64,000 nucleotides of DNA, from the NCBI GenBank assembly GCA_016281815.1, contig JAEEJK010000104.1, positions 62,001 through 126,000 on the forward strand, written 5' to 3'. Below are positions 39,815-49,115 of this stretch, one piece after another. The notes under the pieces are model-generated. The model ran no database searches. It saw nothing but the letters and a program-made list of their open reading frames with translations, and was not told where the DNA came from. Every line of letters begins with the position of its first letter. Position 1 is the stretch's first letter. A program made the position numbers and the translations under genes. Source of the stretch: Prevotella sp. (GTDB lineage: Bacteria; Bacteroidota; Bacteroidia; Bacteroidales; Bacteroidaceae).

Positions 39815-41018
39815 GAGAGGAGGTGCAATTACGGAGTAATTCCTCCATCAACTGTTTTTGCCGGCCGGGGATGACGATATGATGGTTGCCAATCGGACGG
39901 GTGAGGAAATAGGAGACGGCATTGGGATCATCCATGCGCACGAGCAACTGTGTGCGACAGAGGTTGGGTTTTGACTGGCAACGGAGCAACTGCCCCTCTG
40001 CCACATAATAGACAGACAAATCACCTGAGACTTTGAACACCGTGACAGGTCCCTCATCCACGTAGCCCCTGATGCCCACACCAATACCTGACTCGAAATG
40101 GGTGTCATACTCATAACGGGCAGTCAGATTGAGCGGGATGGTGCAATGAGCAAACAGCACCTCCCCTTTCACCCGGTCAACAGACGCGGGATTGGCCTGG
40201 AATCCAGTCATGCCCGTCAGCGACATCGCCAGCATCATGGACAGCAATGCCGGCACATCGCCCTCACAACCTGCAGCAACACCTTCTGCATTCAGTTTTG
40301 CCAAGGCGAGGCATCCTGTGTTCTTAACCGCAGAGAGGAGGTCGAAACACCGCAGTGTCAGGCCATCCAACTGATGTACGGCAACCAATTCCCTCAATGC
40401 TTTATAAATGCGCTCTGCACCGGGAAGGGAAGCAGCGACCACCGGGTCGGGGCAAGACTCAGCCAAAGGCAAGGAAGGGACTGAGGCCAAGGTGCTCAGC
40501 AACTCATCCATGGGTATGTCCAACAATTCCATGCCCAACTTCGCTTTCACTTTCTCCGCATCCGCAACACTGGCAATCAACCAGTCGGAAGGTTTCCCGA
40601 TGACACCCAGTCTGGCGCCAGCCAATCTCTTTCGTGCAGCCTGCACCTTCTCCAGGACAGCCATCCTCTCCGTTATCTCCTTCGTGCTTCCATGTATGAT
40701 CTCCCCTTGGTAGCCCTGTTGTCTGAGATACGACAATATCTCCATGGAAGCAGCCAGCGAGTTGCTTTTCCCGGAGGTGAGCAGATAGAAAGGCTGATCC
40801 GACTTTTTCAGGAGCGAGGGCATCAGCGAAAGGAACAGTCCCTCTGTCCCACCAGTGCGCACAAAGATCAGGTTGAGGGGATAGGAGCCATAATCCGCGA
40901 AATCTTCTCCCCGCCAGTCATAGGTGATGCCCAAACTGCCAAGGAACTCATCGGTCATTTTCCCGACCGATTGTTCGTCATGGAGAGGTGAAGTGAGAGA
41001 GAAAATGCCGATGTTCAT
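39804..41018 (-). CDS. L-fucose/L-arabinose isomerase-fold protein
   Basis: LDGLTLRCFDLL..GCLALAKLNAEGVAAGCEGDVPALLSMMLAMSLTG; AHCTIPLNL. Confidence 0.6.
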   Translation of the reverse strand: MNIGIFSLTSPLHDEQSVGKMTDEFLGSLGITYDWRGEDFADYGSYPLNLIFVRTGGTEGLFLSLMPSLLKKSDQPFYLLTSGKSNSLAASMEILSYLRQQGYQGEIIHGSTKEITERMAVLEKVQAARKRLAGARLGVIGKPSDWLIASVADAEKVKAKLGMELLDIPMDELLSTLASVPSLPLAESCPDPVVAASLPGAERIYKALRELVAVHQLDGLTLRCFDLLSAVKNTGCLALAKLNAEGVAAGCEGDVPALLSMMLAMSLTGMTGFQANPASVDRVKGEVLFAHCTIPLNLTARYEYDTHFESGIGVGIRGYVDEGPVTVFKVSGDLSVYYVAEGQLLRCQSKPNLCRTQLLVRMDDPNAVSYFLTRPIGNHHIVIPGRQKQLMEELLRNCTSSPIL

Positions 41019-41416
41019 TTCACCACCTCCTTTCCGGCACTACGCCAAGACATGATGCCCCCTTTGAGATTCACCACCTGGTAGCCATCAGCAGACAGTC
41101 GCTCGGCAGCAGCCACACTGCGCCTGCCACTCCTGCAATAGACAGCGACCGTTTTCTCCTTTGGCAAACGGTCACGAGCCGCCAACATGAAGGAATCGGT
41201 CTTCACGTCGATGAGAATGGCCCCCCGCAGGTGACCCTCGTCAAACTCACTCTGCGTGCGGACATCCAGGAGCACCACATTGCTGTCGGCCAGCAATTGC
41301 TCAAACTCATCATTATCAACAGTTTTAAAAGCATCGTTGGCCGTATTTCTTCCTCTCATGGCCCACATGGCAAGCGCCACGCCAAGCAAAACCAATAATA
41401 AAAACACTTTGTTCAT
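41015..41416 (-). CDS. Membrane-anchored rhodanese-like protein
   Basis: VVLLDVRTQSEFDEGHLRGAILID, AVYCRSGRRSVAAAERL, VVNLKGGIMSWR. Confidence 0.93.
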   Translation of the reverse strand: MNKVFLLLVLLGVALAMWAMRGRNTANDAFKTVDNDEFEQLLADSNVVLLDVRTQSEFDEGHLRGAILIDVKTDSFMLAARDRLPKEKTVAVYCRSGRRSVAAAERLSADGYQVVNLKGGIMSWRSAGKEVVK

Positions 41417-41523
41417 GGCAAAAAAGTTTTTTGAGTGCAAATATAATGATTTTGGAAGAAAATGCAAGGATTATGAGATAAAGAATGTAATTTTGCACTG
41501 ACTTAGCAAAAAAGGAAAACCTC

Positions 41524-43161
41524 ATGACCATCCATTGGATAAGAACCATCACTTGCGCTGCGCTGACAGCCACAACCATGTTATCCACCGCACAGGAAGC
41601 CAACTTAGGCGACAGCGGAAACGGCAAGACCTCGTGCACCAGCATCATGGTCGGGAAAAAGGCCTCTGCCGACGGTTCGGTGATGACATCGCACACCTGT
41701 GACTCATGGTACCGCACGTGGATGCAGATAGTGCCTGCCAAGGACTACGCCAAGGACACCGTGACCGCCATCTATGACGGCAGGATGCACACCCAGTCTC
41801 CACAGGACAGCACCAAGATGTACCGCAAGGGAGTCATCCCCCAGGCGAGGCACACCTTCCGCTACCTTGACACAGCCTACCCATGCCTGAACGAAAAGCA
41901 GTTGGCCATCGGCGAGACCACCATATCAGGAAAAGACATCCTGAGGAACAAGAACGGGATGTTCTACATCGAAGAACTGGAGCGCATCGCCCTGGAACGT
42001 TGCTCCACAGCGCGTGAGGCCATCCGCCTGATGGGAGACCTGGTGAAGCAATACGGTTATGGCGACAGCGGTGAGTGTCTGACCATAGCAGACAAAGACG
42101 AGGTGTGGATTTTCGAGATTTTCGGAGAGGGAGACAAGAAAATCGGCGGTGTGTGGGCAGCAGTCCGCATCCCCGATGACGAGATAGCCGTATCCGCCAA
42201 CATCAGCCGCATCTCCAAGATAGACCTTAGCGACCCCGACCATTACATGGCCTCCGACAATGTGACCGAAGTGGCCCGCAAGTTGAAGTTGTGGGACGGC
42301 AAGGGAGAATTCTGCTTCTGGAAGGCATACAGCGGCGGCAACTACCTCAAAGAACCGAAGAACTACAGTGTGCGCGAGCATTACATCATGAGTATGCTCG
42401 CCCCCTCGAAACATCTGAGCGACACCGTTGCCGAACTTCCCCTGAGTGTGAGACCCGACAAGAAGGTCAGTGCGGAGCAGGTGATGCATCTCCTCGGCAG
42501 TTACTACGAAGGAACGCCTAAGAATCTCAGCGGGCGCCACAAGATTGCCAATCCCAAGCGGAAGAAGAGCGACGGCAGCATTGTGGAAAGCGAGCCCGAC
42601 AGCATCGTCTCCCCCTTCTCCAACCCCTGGATGCGTCCCGATGAGATCAACATGTATTATGCGATGGGCGACTCGGTGATGAAGAACATCCGTACGGTGA
42701 GCGTGCCCTGGTGCGCCTATAGCACCGTGATCCAGTTGCGGTCGTGGCTGCCCGACGAGGTGGGAGGCGTGGCATGGATCGCCCTTGACAACCCCGGCGA
42801 GAGTCCCCGTTTCCCCATATTTAGCGGCACCACCACCCTGCCCCAACTCCTTCAGACCTGCGGTCAGCACAGCGACCGAGATGATGCCGCTTTGTGGCAC
42901 TACCGCAAGGCCAACCGCCTGGCGACAGTTAGATGGGGCACTTATCGCAAGACCATTGAGGAAGCAAGAGATTATTACATAGAGAAAGGTCAGCGGGAAC
43001 TGCCATTTGTAGAAAAGACCTGGCAGGACCTCCACACACGCTCACCCAAAGAAGCAGAAAAGATGCTCAACGGCTATGTGGCCGACTTTTTCGGCTCGAC
43101 CATCGTGAAGTGGGACGAACTGACCCGTCATTTCTGGCGTCAGACCTGGGCAGGTTTCTGA
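41524..43161 (+). CDS. C69 family dipeptidase
   Basis: CTSIMVGKKASADGSVMTSHTCDSW; GESPRFPIFSGTT. Confidence 0.92.
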   Translation: MTIHWIRTITCAALTATTMLSTAQEANLGDSGNGKTSCTSIMVGKKASADGSVMTSHTCDSWYRTWMQIVPAKDYAKDTVTAIYDGRMHTQSPQDSTKMYRKGVIPQARHTFRYLDTAYPCLNEKQLAIGETTISGKDILRNKNGMFYIEELERIALERCSTAREAIRLMGDLVKQYGYGDSGECLTIADKDEVWIFEIFGEGDKKIGGVWAAVRIPDDEIAVSANISRISKIDLSDPDHYMASDNVTEVARKLKLWDGKGEFCFWKAYSGGNYLKEPKNYSVREHYIMSMLAPSKHLSDTVAELPLSVRPDKKVSAEQVMHLLGSYYEGTPKNLSGRHKIANPKRKKSDGSIVESEPDSIVSPFSNPWMRPDEINMYYAMGDSVMKNIRTVSVPWCAYSTVIQLRSWLPDEVGGVAWIALDNPGESPRFPIFSGTTTLPQLLQTCGQHSDRDDAALWHYRKANRLATVRWGTYRKTIEEARDYYIEKGQRELPFVEKTWQDLHTRSPKEAEKMLNGYVADFFGSTIVKWDELTRHFWRQTWAGF

Positions 43162-43196
43162 CATCGTAGCCAGAACAAAAAGAAAACAAGAAACCG

Positions 43197-44153
43197 ATGA
43201 ATAAGAATTCAAAAATCATTGTGGTATGCGGAGGCATCTCCTCCGAGCGCGATGTGTCACTACGCAGCGGCAAGGCCATCTATGAGGCACTTCTCCGCAA
43301 GGGTTACAGCCAGACGGAGATGTATGACCTCACCCGCGACAACATGACCGGAATACTTGAGAAGCGCCCCGACATGGTGTTCCTCGGACTGCACGGCAAG
43401 GGAGGCGAGGACGGAACCATCCAAGGCATGCTCGAGTTTGCCGGCATCCCCTATACGGGTCCCGGCGTGTCGGCCAGTGCCGTCTGCATGGACAAGATCC
43501 TCACCAAGCGGGTGCTGGTCAGCGCAGGCCTCCCCACCCCATCCTTCACCGTCAGGCACCGGGGTATCGACGGCAGCGACGAAGCCATCGCTCAGTCATT
43601 GCTTGAAGAGATGCAGTTGCCGATGGTGCTCAAGTCACCCTGTCAGGGTTCAAGTTTCGGCACCAACATCGTGAGAGAAGCCACCCAGATGCAGGAAGCG
43701 ATCACCGATGTCTGGCGTTTTGGCGACACGCTGATGGCCGAGGAGTATATGAACGGTGTGGAGATCACCATGCCGATACTGGGAAACGACGAACTGACCG
43801 TCCTACCGCTGATTGAGATCACCTACGAGCGCTCATTCAACGACTACACGACGAAATACACCTCCGGTCTTCACAGCCACATCATACCCGCCTGCATCGA
43901 CAAGACCACCGAGCAATCCATCCTCAGTCTGGGTCAGCAAGCCTACAAGGTGCTGGGCTGCTGTGGTCTGTCGCGTGTGGATTTCATTGTCGACCATTTC
44001 AAGGGTCCGATGATCATCGAGGTCAACACCTTGCCCGGCATGACCGACATCAGTCTTTTCCCCGATGCGGCACGCTATATGGGGATGGGGTATGACGATT
44101 TGGTGGAGCGGATACTCGACTTAGGATATGAGACCACCCGTATGCTACAGTAA
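43197..44153 (+). CDS. ddl: D-alanine--D-alanine ligase
   Basis: VVCGGISSERDVSLRSGKAIYEAL, LGLHGKGGEDGTIQGMLE, EVNTLPGMTDISLFPDAA. Confidence 0.95.
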   Translation: MNKNSKIIVVCGGISSERDVSLRSGKAIYEALLRKGYSQTEMYDLTRDNMTGILEKRPDMVFLGLHGKGGEDGTIQGMLEFAGIPYTGPGVSASAVCMDKILTKRVLVSAGLPTPSFTVRHRGIDGSDEAIAQSLLEEMQLPMVLKSPCQGSSFGTNIVREATQMQEAITDVWRFGDTLMAEEYMNGVEITMPILGNDELTVLPLIEITYERSFNDYTTKYTSGLHSHIIPACIDKTTEQSILSLGQQAYKVLGCCGLSRVDFIVDHFKGPMIIEVNTLPGMTDISLFPDAARYMGMGYDDLVERILDLGYETTRMLQ

Positions 44154-44165
44154 ACTACCACTACC

Positions 44166-45329
44166 ATGGAAGTTCATGTCAACCAAATAGAGAAACGATC
44201 CTGGATAGAGATTGACCTAGCACAACTGAAGGCCAACTATCTGATTTACAAGAAGAAACTGAAGACCGACGCCGACATCATGGCTGTCATCAAGGCAGAC
44301 GCATACGGTCACGGCGACGTGCAGGTGGCGCGGATGCTCTCCTGGTGCGGATGCCATCTGTTCGCCGTATCCAACATCGACGAGGCAGTGGGACTACGTG
44401 AGGCAGGTGTCCAGGGAGAGATTCTCCTGTTGGGCTACTCCTCACCCTTCTACGCCAAGACACTGGTAGACTATGACCTCACCCAGGCCATCGTATCCGA
44501 AGAATACGCGGAAGCCCTGGCCTCCACTCCGTTCAAGGTGAAATGCCAATTCGCCATCGACACCGGCATGAACCGCATCGGCCTCAACGGAGACGACAGC
44601 GAGCAGTGCGAGCGTATCATCCGCCATTATGCAGAGCGTCTCCACCTGAACGGCATGTTCACCCACCTCTGTGTCGCCGACACCGACACCGAGGAATGCC
44701 GCGCCTTCACCTGGGGACAGATCAACAAATTCAAGTCTGTGGCAGAACGGATAGCAGATCTCCATCTGCCCTATGTCCATTGCTGCAATTCCGCTGCCGG
44801 TCTGAACTATCTCGACGGGAGCGAGAAGTTCGATCTTATCGGCGGTATCGTCAGGTTGGGCATCATACTCTTCGGACTCAAGCCATCCCCCGAAACGATA
44901 CTTCCCGAAGGTATTGCCCCCGCCATTGCCTGGAAATCCGCCATCTCACAGGTGAAGGACGTGTATCCCGGCGAGACCATCGGTTACGGCCGCACCTTCA
45001 AAGTAGAGCGGAAGTCACGCATCGCCACCGTCACCACAGGTTATGCAGACGGTCTGAACCGCCATCTGTCCAACAGAGGACATGTGCTCATCCGAGGCCA
45101 CAGAGCACCCATAGTAGGCCGGATCTGCATGGACCAGACACTGGTAGACGTGACCGACATCCCCGAAGTGGCCATGGGTGACAAGGTGGTCGTCTTAGGC
45201 AGGGATGGTGACTTGCAATATACCGCCGACGACATGGCCGAAGACCTCGGCACCATCGGTTATGAAGTATTGTGCACGATGAGCAAGCGTGTGCAGCGCT
45301 TCTATGTGAGCAGCAATTCCTCATTATAA
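44166..45329 (+). CDS. alr: Alanine racemase
   Basis: RSWIEIDLAQLKANY, MAVIKADAYGHGDVQVARML, VGRICMDQTLVDVTD. Confidence 0.96.
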   Translation: MEVHVNQIEKRSWIEIDLAQLKANYLIYKKKLKTDADIMAVIKADAYGHGDVQVARMLSWCGCHLFAVSNIDEAVGLREAGVQGEILLLGYSSPFYAKTLVDYDLTQAIVSEEYAEALASTPFKVKCQFAIDTGMNRIGLNGDDSEQCERIIRHYAERLHLNGMFTHLCVADTDTEECRAFTWGQINKFKSVAERIADLHLPYVHCCNSAAGLNYLDGSEKFDLIGGIVRLGIILFGLKPSPETILPEGIAPAIAWKSAISQVKDVYPGETIGYGRTFKVERKSRIATVTTGYADGLNRHLSNRGHVLIRGHRAPIVGRICMDQTLVDVTDIPEVAMGDKVVVLGRDGDLQYTADDMAEDLGTIGYEVLCTMSKRVQRFYVSSNSSL

Positions 45330-45347
45330 AGCAATACCCACAATACA

Positions 45348-47432
45348 ATGAAAAGAATCTCTTCAATCTGTCTTTTGCTATCGTTATTCATAGCAGCACA
45401 GGCACAAATGCAGGACCCAGTAAAGTTCAAGTCCGAATTGAAGACCGGATCGGGTCCTGAGGCAGAAATGGTCTTCACCGCCACCATCGACCCAGGCTGG
45501 CATGTCTATTCCACAGAACTTGGGAGCGACGGTCCTATAGAAGCCTCACTTCATGTCAACAAAATGGAAGGAGCCGAACTCGTTGGCAAACTCACCCCCA
45601 AGGGCAAGGAGATATCCAACTTCGACGAGATGTTCGGCATGAAACTGCGCTATTTTGAAAAAACGGCACAGTTTGTCCAGAAAGTGAAATTCACCAAACC
45701 ACAATACGACATCGACGCCTATCTGGAGTATGGTGCCTGCAACGACGAGATGTGCATGCCCCCATCGGAGGTCCCACTGAAGCAGAACGGCAAGAGTCCT
45801 GCCGTGGCTGGTGCGGTTGAGGAAAAGGCAAAAGTGGAAGAGGTAAAGGAAGAGAAAGCCGTTGAAGAGGTGAAGAATGAGGAAGAGGCTCAGACTCAGG
45901 CAGACACACTTGCCACCCCCACCGCATTGGCAGACTCCGCCGTTGCCGTTGCCGCCCTCTCAGGCGACCAGGAAGATCTTTGGCGGCCTGTCATCTCTGA
46001 ACTTCGCGCCTTGGGCAACAGTAGCGACAGCCTGAGCAACCACTCGCTGCTGTACATCCTGTTCATGGGCTTTGTAGGTGGTCTGCTGGCAGTGCTCATG
46101 CCCTGCATCTGGCCCATCATCCCCATGACTGTGAGTTTCTTCCTGAAACGGGCAAAGAGCGACAAGAAGAAAGGCATCAAGGATGCCATCACCTACGGCA
46201 TCTCCATCATCATCATCTATCTGGCGCTCGGACTTCTTGTGACGGCAATATTTGGCAGCGACACGCTGAATGCCATGTCCACCAATGCGGTGTTCAACAT
46301 ATTCTTGTTCCTGCTGCTTGTGGTGTTCGCCCTGTCATTCTTCGGATGGTTTGAAATCAAGTTGCCAAGCAGTTGGGCCAACGCCGTTGACACGAAGGCA
46401 TCAAATACCAGTGGTCTTGTCTCCATATTCCTGATGGCATTCACCCTTGTGCTGGTGAGTTTCTCCTGCACGGCACCCATTATCGGACTGCTGCTTGTGG
46501 AGACGACGACCAGCGGCAACTGGGTGGCTCCTGCCCTCGGCATGTTCGGTTTCGCCCTTGCACTTGCCTTGCCCTTCACCCTTTTCGCCTTGTTCCCCGC
46601 TTGGCTGAAGCAAGCGCCCAAGTCAGGTTCGTGGATGACCACGCTCAAGGTGGTGCTGGGATTCATCGAACTGGCCTTTGCCCTCAAGTTCTTCTCCGTA
46701 GCCGACCTTGCCTACGGATGGCATTTGCTGGACCGCGAGGTGTTCCTCTCCCTGTGGATTGTCATCTTCGGTCTCCTCGGCGCTTACCTCTGTGGATGGC
46801 TGAAATTCCAGGAGGATGAGACAGGCGGCGACCTGCACAAGCCGATGCCAGTATTGTGCATCATGGGCGGATTGGTATCATTGGCATTTGCTGTGTATAT
46901 GATTCCCGGACTGTGGGGAGCCCCCTGCAAGGCCGTCAGTGCCTTCGCTCCTCCCATGAACACCCAAGACTTCAATCTCAACACCAAGGTGGTGGAAGCA
47001 GCCTATACCGACTACGAGCAAGGCATGAGAGCCGCCGCCGCCCAAGGCAAACCCGTGCTGATCGACTTCACCGGTTTCGGTTGCGTGAACTGCCGCAAAA
47101 TGGAGGCAGCGGTATGGACCGACCCCCGTGTAGCCAGCAAACTGACCAAGGACTATGTGCTCATCTCGCTCTACGTGGATGACAAGACACCACTGAAGGA
47201 GCCCATGACGGTGACAGATGAGAAAGGGCAAGAAAAGACACTCCGCACGGTGGGAGCCAAATGGAGTTATCTGCAGAGCAACAAATTCGGAGCCAACGCC
47301 CAACCCTTCTACGTGGCGGTCTCACCACAAGGCAATCCTCTGACCGGAGCGAGAAGTTATGATGAGAGCATTGACAAATACATGGACTTCCTTGATGAAG
47401 GGCTGAAAGCCTACAAGACATCCTCAGAGTAA
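45348..47432 (+). CDS. DsbD-type thiol:disulfide interchange protein
   Basis: N-terminal DsbD domain, 8 TM core with MPCIWPIIPMTVSFF, C-terminal thioredoxin fold FTGFGCVNCRKMEAAVW. Confidence 0.93.
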   Translation: MKRISSICLLLSLFIAAQAQMQDPVKFKSELKTGSGPEAEMVFTATIDPGWHVYSTELGSDGPIEASLHVNKMEGAELVGKLTPKGKEISNFDEMFGMKLRYFEKTAQFVQKVKFTKPQYDIDAYLEYGACNDEMCMPPSEVPLKQNGKSPAVAGAVEEKAKVEEVKEEKAVEEVKNEEEAQTQADTLATPTALADSAVAVAALSGDQEDLWRPVISELRALGNSSDSLSNHSLLYILFMGFVGGLLAVLMPCIWPIIPMTVSFFLKRAKSDKKKGIKDAITYGISIIIIYLALGLLVTAIFGSDTLNAMSTNAVFNIFLFLLLVVFALSFFGWFEIKLPSSWANAVDTKASNTSGLVSIFLMAFTLVLVSFSCTAPIIGLLLVETTTSGNWVAPALGMFGFALALALPFTLFALFPAWLKQAPKSGSWMTTLKVVLGFIELAFALKFFSVADLAYGWHLLDREVFLSLWIVIFGLLGAYLCGWLKFQEDETGGDLHKPMPVLCIMGGLVSLAFAVYMIPGLWGAPCKAVSAFAPPMNTQDFNLNTKVVEAAYTDYEQGMRAAAAQGKPVLIDFTGFGCVNCRKMEAAVWTDPRVASKLTKDYVLISLYVDDKTPLKEPMTVTDEKGQEKTLRTVGAKWSYLQSNKFGANAQPFYVAVSPQGNPLTGARSYDESIDKYMDFLDEGLKAYKTSSE

Positions 47433-47493
47433 GTCAGCCCACCCGTCACGAAGCCCCATCCATTCATCGGACCTAAATCATAATGAAAATACT

Positions 47494-48762
47494 ATGCTAG
47501 ACAAAGAAACACGCGACGAAATTCTGCAACTCATCAGGCAGAATGTAGTACCAGCCATCGGTTGCACAGAGCCCATGGCCGTTTCCCTCTGCACCGCCAA
47601 AGCAGCAGAGAAGTTAGGATGCCGTCCTGAGCACATCGATGTATGGCTGAGTGGCAACGTGCTCAAAAACGCCATGGGTGTGGGAATTCCCGGCACGGGA
47701 ATGATCGGTCTGCCCATCGCCATCGCCCTGGGTGCGCTCATCGGCAAGTCTGAATACCAACTGGAGGTGCTCAGGGACCTCACTCCGGAAGATGTGGAGG
47801 AAGGCAAACGCTTCATCGCCGAAAACCGCATCAACATCCAACTGAAGCCGCTGTGCCCCGACAACCTTTACATCGAGGTGCTCTGCAAAGGCGACGGCAG
47901 GACAGCCACAGCCATCATAGAGGGCAGCCACACCCATTTTGTGGAGCAAGCCAGTGACTGCAGCCAAGAGAAGGAAACTGTCATGCCGGAGGAAGAGCGT
48001 CAACTCAACCTCCGGTTGGTGTATGACTTCGCCACGACCAGTCCGCTGGATGAAATCCGTTTTCTCCTGAAGACCCGTGACTTGAACATGCAAGCCGCGG
48101 AAGATGCCAAGAAGGGCAATTACGGCCACTGTCTCGGCAAGACCATCGACAGGCCGTTGGCACACGGCATTTTTGGCAACTCCATCTTTTCACATATCAT
48201 ATCCAAGACAGCCTCGGCCTGTGATGCCCGTATGGGCGGAGCGATGATACCCGTCATGTCCAATTCCGGCTCAGGCAACCAAGGCATCTGCGCCACCAAC
48301 CCGGTGGTTGTCTATGCCATTGAGAACGAGAACACCGAGGAAGAACTCATCCGGGCACTGACACTGAGTCATCTGACTGCCATCTACATCAAACAGAGTC
48401 TGGGCACCCTCTCGGCCCTGTGTGGGTGTGTGGTGGCCTCCATCGGTTCTTCCTGCGGCATCACCTATCTGATGGGCGGCGACTACGAGCGTATCTGCCG
48501 TTCGGTGAAGAACATGATCGCCAATCTCACTGGGATGATTTGCGACGGGGCCAAACCCTCGTGCTCTCTCAAAATCTGCTCTGGGGTCAGCACCGCCTTG
48601 CTGTCAGCGCTCCTCTCCATGGAGGGCCGATGTGTGACAGCAGCCGAAGGTATCGTAGATGAGGATGTGGACCGCAGCATCCACAACCTCACCAGCATCG
48701 GGGCCGATGCCATGCGCATGACAGACGAGATGGTGCTCAACATCATGACGAGCAAAAGGTAA
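47494..48762 (+). CDS. UPF0597/L-serine (cysteine) desulfidase-like protein
   Basis: NVVPAIGCTEPMAVSLCTAKA, GVGIPGTGMIGLPIAIALGAL, NSGSGNQGICATNPVV. Confidence 0.9.
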   Translation: MLDKETRDEILQLIRQNVVPAIGCTEPMAVSLCTAKAAEKLGCRPEHIDVWLSGNVLKNAMGVGIPGTGMIGLPIAIALGALIGKSEYQLEVLRDLTPEDVEEGKRFIAENRINIQLKPLCPDNLYIEVLCKGDGRTATAIIEGSHTHFVEQASDCSQEKETVMPEEERQLNLRLVYDFATTSPLDEIRFLLKTRDLNMQAAEDAKKGNYGHCLGKTIDRPLAHGIFGNSIFSHIISKTASACDARMGGAMIPVMSNSGSGNQGICATNPVVVYAIENENTEEELIRALTLSHLTAIYIKQSLGTLSALCGCVVASIGSSCGITYLMGGDYERICRSVKNMIANLTGMICDGAKPSCSLKICSGVSTALLSALLSMEGRCVTAAEGIVDEDVDRSIHNLTSIGADAMRMTDEMVLNIMTSKR

Positions 48763-48766
48763 AACT

Positions 48767-48857
48767 ATTGAAGATTGAAAATTGAAAATTGAAGATTGAA
48801 AATTGAAGATTGAAAATTGAAGATTGAAAATTGAAGGGTGGAGAGTGAAGAGTGAAT
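48767..48857. repeat. 7-bp tandem repeat (ATTGAAR)n, 13 in-phase heptads
   Basis: attgaag/attgaaa heptads ending ggtggag agtgaag agtgaat; exactly 91 bp. Confidence 0.95.
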
Positions 48858-48885
48858 AAAAACGCAATTAAAAAACTTCATAACT

Positions 48886-49107
48886 ATGAAAATCAGGACC
48901 TTAAGTCTTATATTGGTCATGGTCATGATGGAAGTGTCATTCGTCGTGGCCGCTCCTATCGATGTAGAAACCGCCCGGAAAAAAGTGGCGGAGTATATGG
49001 TATCCTCCAGAAAGAAAGTGAAGGGTGACATGCAACTCTCCCTGGCCACCACAATAGAGCCTCTCTCCCACCCCGGACAAGCCGCCTTGTATGCACTTCA
49101 GATGTAG
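48886..49107 (+). pseudogene. Spi-propeptide fragment of a C10 (streptopain-like) peptidase gene
   Basis: Signal peptide plus APIDVETARKKVAEYMVSSRKKVKGDMQ; terminates before any catalytic Cys. Confidence 0.65.
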
Positions 49108-49115
49108 CAACTGCA

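Noticed and set aside
41926-43035. 369-aa minus-strand ORF
   Set aside because: Antisense to the well-supported C69 dipeptidase.
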